A stretch of DNA of 64,000 nucleotides from Sinomonas mesophila. GTDB taxonomy: Bacteria > Actinomycetota > Actinomycetes > Actinomycetales > Micrococcaceae. The stretch is taken from contig NZ_MTIC01000008.1 of NCBI RefSeq assembly GCF_001999765.1, forward strand, positions 204,330 through 268,329. The letters are read 5' to 3'. Below the pieces are notes generated by a model that made no database searches, had not been told where the DNA came from, and saw nothing but the letters and a program-made list of their open reading frames with translations. The translations under genes and the position numbers were made by a program. Each line of letters begins with the position of its first letter. Position 1 is the stretch's first letter. Shown piece by piece: positions 62,941 through 64,000 of this stretch.

Positions 62941-64000
62941 CTATCGAGTGTACGGTTGGATGGGCATCTGGCCGAATCTCTTCGGGCCAATCGGATTGAC
63001 CTTGTTGAGGAGATTTGGAACGCCACCGAGTCGGTCGATCATCATCTGTTCGGCTATCTCGCGCTGAGTCTTTCCCCCGCTGACAGGCTGGATGGCAGCA
63101 GCCGCGGCGTCAGCAGCAGTGAATTTCCCGCTACGGACGTGTTCCGCCAATCGTCGCAGAATGTCGTTGGACTGTCCGACGTAAACACCCTTCGGCGAGT
63201 TCACGGCATAGATTCCCGAAGAATTTCCTAGCCCCGTCGCGCAAGTGTTGTGGACGAGGATCCCCTGCTCGCCGATGTGGTAGGTGTGAATGCCTTCCAC
63301 GGACAAGTTGTAGGCCAGCGACTGGCGTCGGGTCCCGAGGTCGAGCCCGGAGACCCTGATAGTCCGCCCATCCGCACCGAGAACCTCCTCGCCCGGCTCG
63401 AGTTGGTCAGCGCGTTCGAACCGCTGGTCGGTGACAGACCAGAAGGGATGGTCCTCGGTGGTGGTGATGGGCTCGCCCTCGACCGCAAGGTCGATGACAG
63501 TGTCGTCGTGGACGAAGCGGCGCTCCACGGTCTTGGCTTCCTGCTCCCCGGTTTCAGGGTCGGATGCGATGACCTTGTCACCGACGTTGACGTCCTCGAT
63601 CGGTTTGCGCGAGCCATCGCCCATGAGCACCACTGTTGTCCCGGAGAACGAGCATGCTTTGGCCATTGTCTTTGCCGCGCTGGCGGCGCCTTTGATTAGC
63701 CTGCCGCCGGGAACGATCGCCGCGGTTGAGAGGAGCGCTTCGGCGACCGCTTCGCCGCAGGAGCCCTTGCCGCCGTTGCAGGTGTTGTAGGCCTGGATGG
63801 CCTTGGTGCCGGCTTCGACTGCTCCGGCGGCGATGGATATGACCCCGAGTGCTGCGGCGACCGGGGCGCCGACGCCGGTGACGGCTGCTGCGATGGCGAG
63901 GACGCCGGCGACGTCGGAGACGATGCCGCTGACGTCCTGGACGCCGCCGAGGAATTCGTCCCAGGAGAAGAGGCCGGTGATGTCGAGGTAGCGGAGCGGG
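62941..64000 (-). CDS. RHS-type polymorphic toxin, C-terminal part (HINT + GIY-YIG nuclease)
   Basis: The frame enters from the right edge at position 64000 and stops at 62941; about 353 residues are visible. The first visible residues PLRYLDITGLFSW are typical of the end of an RHS core. A hydrophobic linker (VAGVLAIAAAVTGVGAPVA) follows, then a HINT intein-like domain (CSFSGTTVVLMGDG to VHNT, with TEDHPFW), and a C-terminal GIY-YIG nuclease (GIYAVNSPKGVYVGQSNDI and R-containing LRRLAEHV). HINT autoproteolysis would free the nuclease tip after delivery. The N-terminus and delivery signals lie outside the window. Confidence 0.87.
   Translation of the reverse strand, partial: PLRYLDITGLFSWDEFLGGVQDVSGIVSDVAGVLAIAAAVTGVGAPVAAALGVISIAAGAVEAGTKAIQAYNTCNGGKGSCGEAVAEALLSTAAIVPGGRLIKGAASAAKTMAKACSFSGTTVVLMGDGSRKPIEDVNVGDKVIASDPETGEQEAKTVERRFVHDDTVIDLAVEGEPITTTEDHPFWSVTDQRFERADQLEPGEEVLGADGRTIRVSGLDLGTRRQSLAYNLSVEGIHTYHIGEQGILVHNTCATGLGNSSGIYAVNSPKGVYVGQSNDILRRLAEHVRSGKFTAADAAAAAIQPVSGGKTQREIAEQMMIDRLGGVPNLLNKVNPIGPKRFGQMPIQPYTR

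Noticed and set aside
1..64000. CRISPR arrays, tRNA and rRNA genes
   Set aside because: No regularly spaced repeats and no cloverleaf or rRNA-like sequence were found by reading both strands.

Overview
The window is high-GC DNA with actinobacterial habits: many GTG starts, several likely leaderless transcripts, a c-di-AMP riboswitch in front of an M23 peptidoglycan hydrolase, and an MHS-type transporter. A Micrococcaceae host (Arthrobacter/Sinomonas-like) fits best, but this is inferred from gene style and not from a marker gene. No rRNA, tRNA or CRISPR array was seen.

Positions 1-27,200 are a defense island. It holds a UvrD-like helicase cut by the left edge, a complete type I Wadjet operon (jetA-jetB-jetC-jetD, minus strand, stop/start overlaps), a divergent AddAB/RecB-like helicase-nuclease pair with a small companion ORF, and a GmrSD-type restriction gene with a C-terminal RAMA-like domain broken by three frameshifts. 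An ISL3-family insertion sequence with a perfect 8-bp target duplication follows. Next come a type II restriction-modification pair (a beta-class methyltransferase carrying an internal HTH-like insert, and a BstXI-like endonuclease), a decayed YtcJ-type amidohydrolase, a large unknown ORF and a YefM/RelE-type toxin-antitoxin pair.

Positions 27,300-39,200 are a scrambled zone. Two truncated copies of one fumarase/aspartase-superfamily lyase flank about 6 kb of inserted genes. Inside that segment is the most intriguing locus of the window: a tightly coupled five-gene minus-strand operon (30,249-33,897) encoding a Ycf46-like AAA+ ATPase, a membrane-anchored protein resembling DUF1257/Ycf35, a DUF2997 protein, a membrane protein with a ComEA-like helix-hairpin-helix domain, and an NrdG/PflA-like radical-SAM activase with no partner enzyme nearby. 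Beyond it lie a 5'-truncated dctA, a DUF5655 gene, a riboswitch-controlled M23 peptidase, a RibD/DHFR-like reductase and an MFS-LysR fusion remnant.

Positions 39,200-55,800 carry mostly small housekeeping and envelope genes: membrane proteins, an isoprenylcysteine-type methyltransferase, lipoproteins, RNase Z, epoxide hydrolase, a cold-shock protein, a fatty acid desaturase with a probable AUC start, an Excalibur protein, TfoX, SAM methyltransferase and a HAD phosphatase. Two related leader sequences (near 43.1 and 46.3 kb), plus a decayed third at 28.4 kb, look like a repeated structured RNA.

Positions 55,800-60,300 are a small catabolic locus: GntR/UTRA regulator, nitrilase-family amidase, FCD-GntR regulator, MHS transporter and DUF2848 protein, with shared TGTATACA-like operators. 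Positions 60,300-64,000 are the tail of an RHS-type polymorphic toxin locus: the main toxin (HINT plus GIY-YIG nuclease, running off the right edge), its leucine-rich-repeat putative immunity protein, and a displaced, frameshifted HINT-toxin cassette with its own putative immunity gene.

Numerous single-base frameshifts sit in accessory genes while long core ORFs of the island are intact. Local gene decay and uneven sequence quality are both possible.
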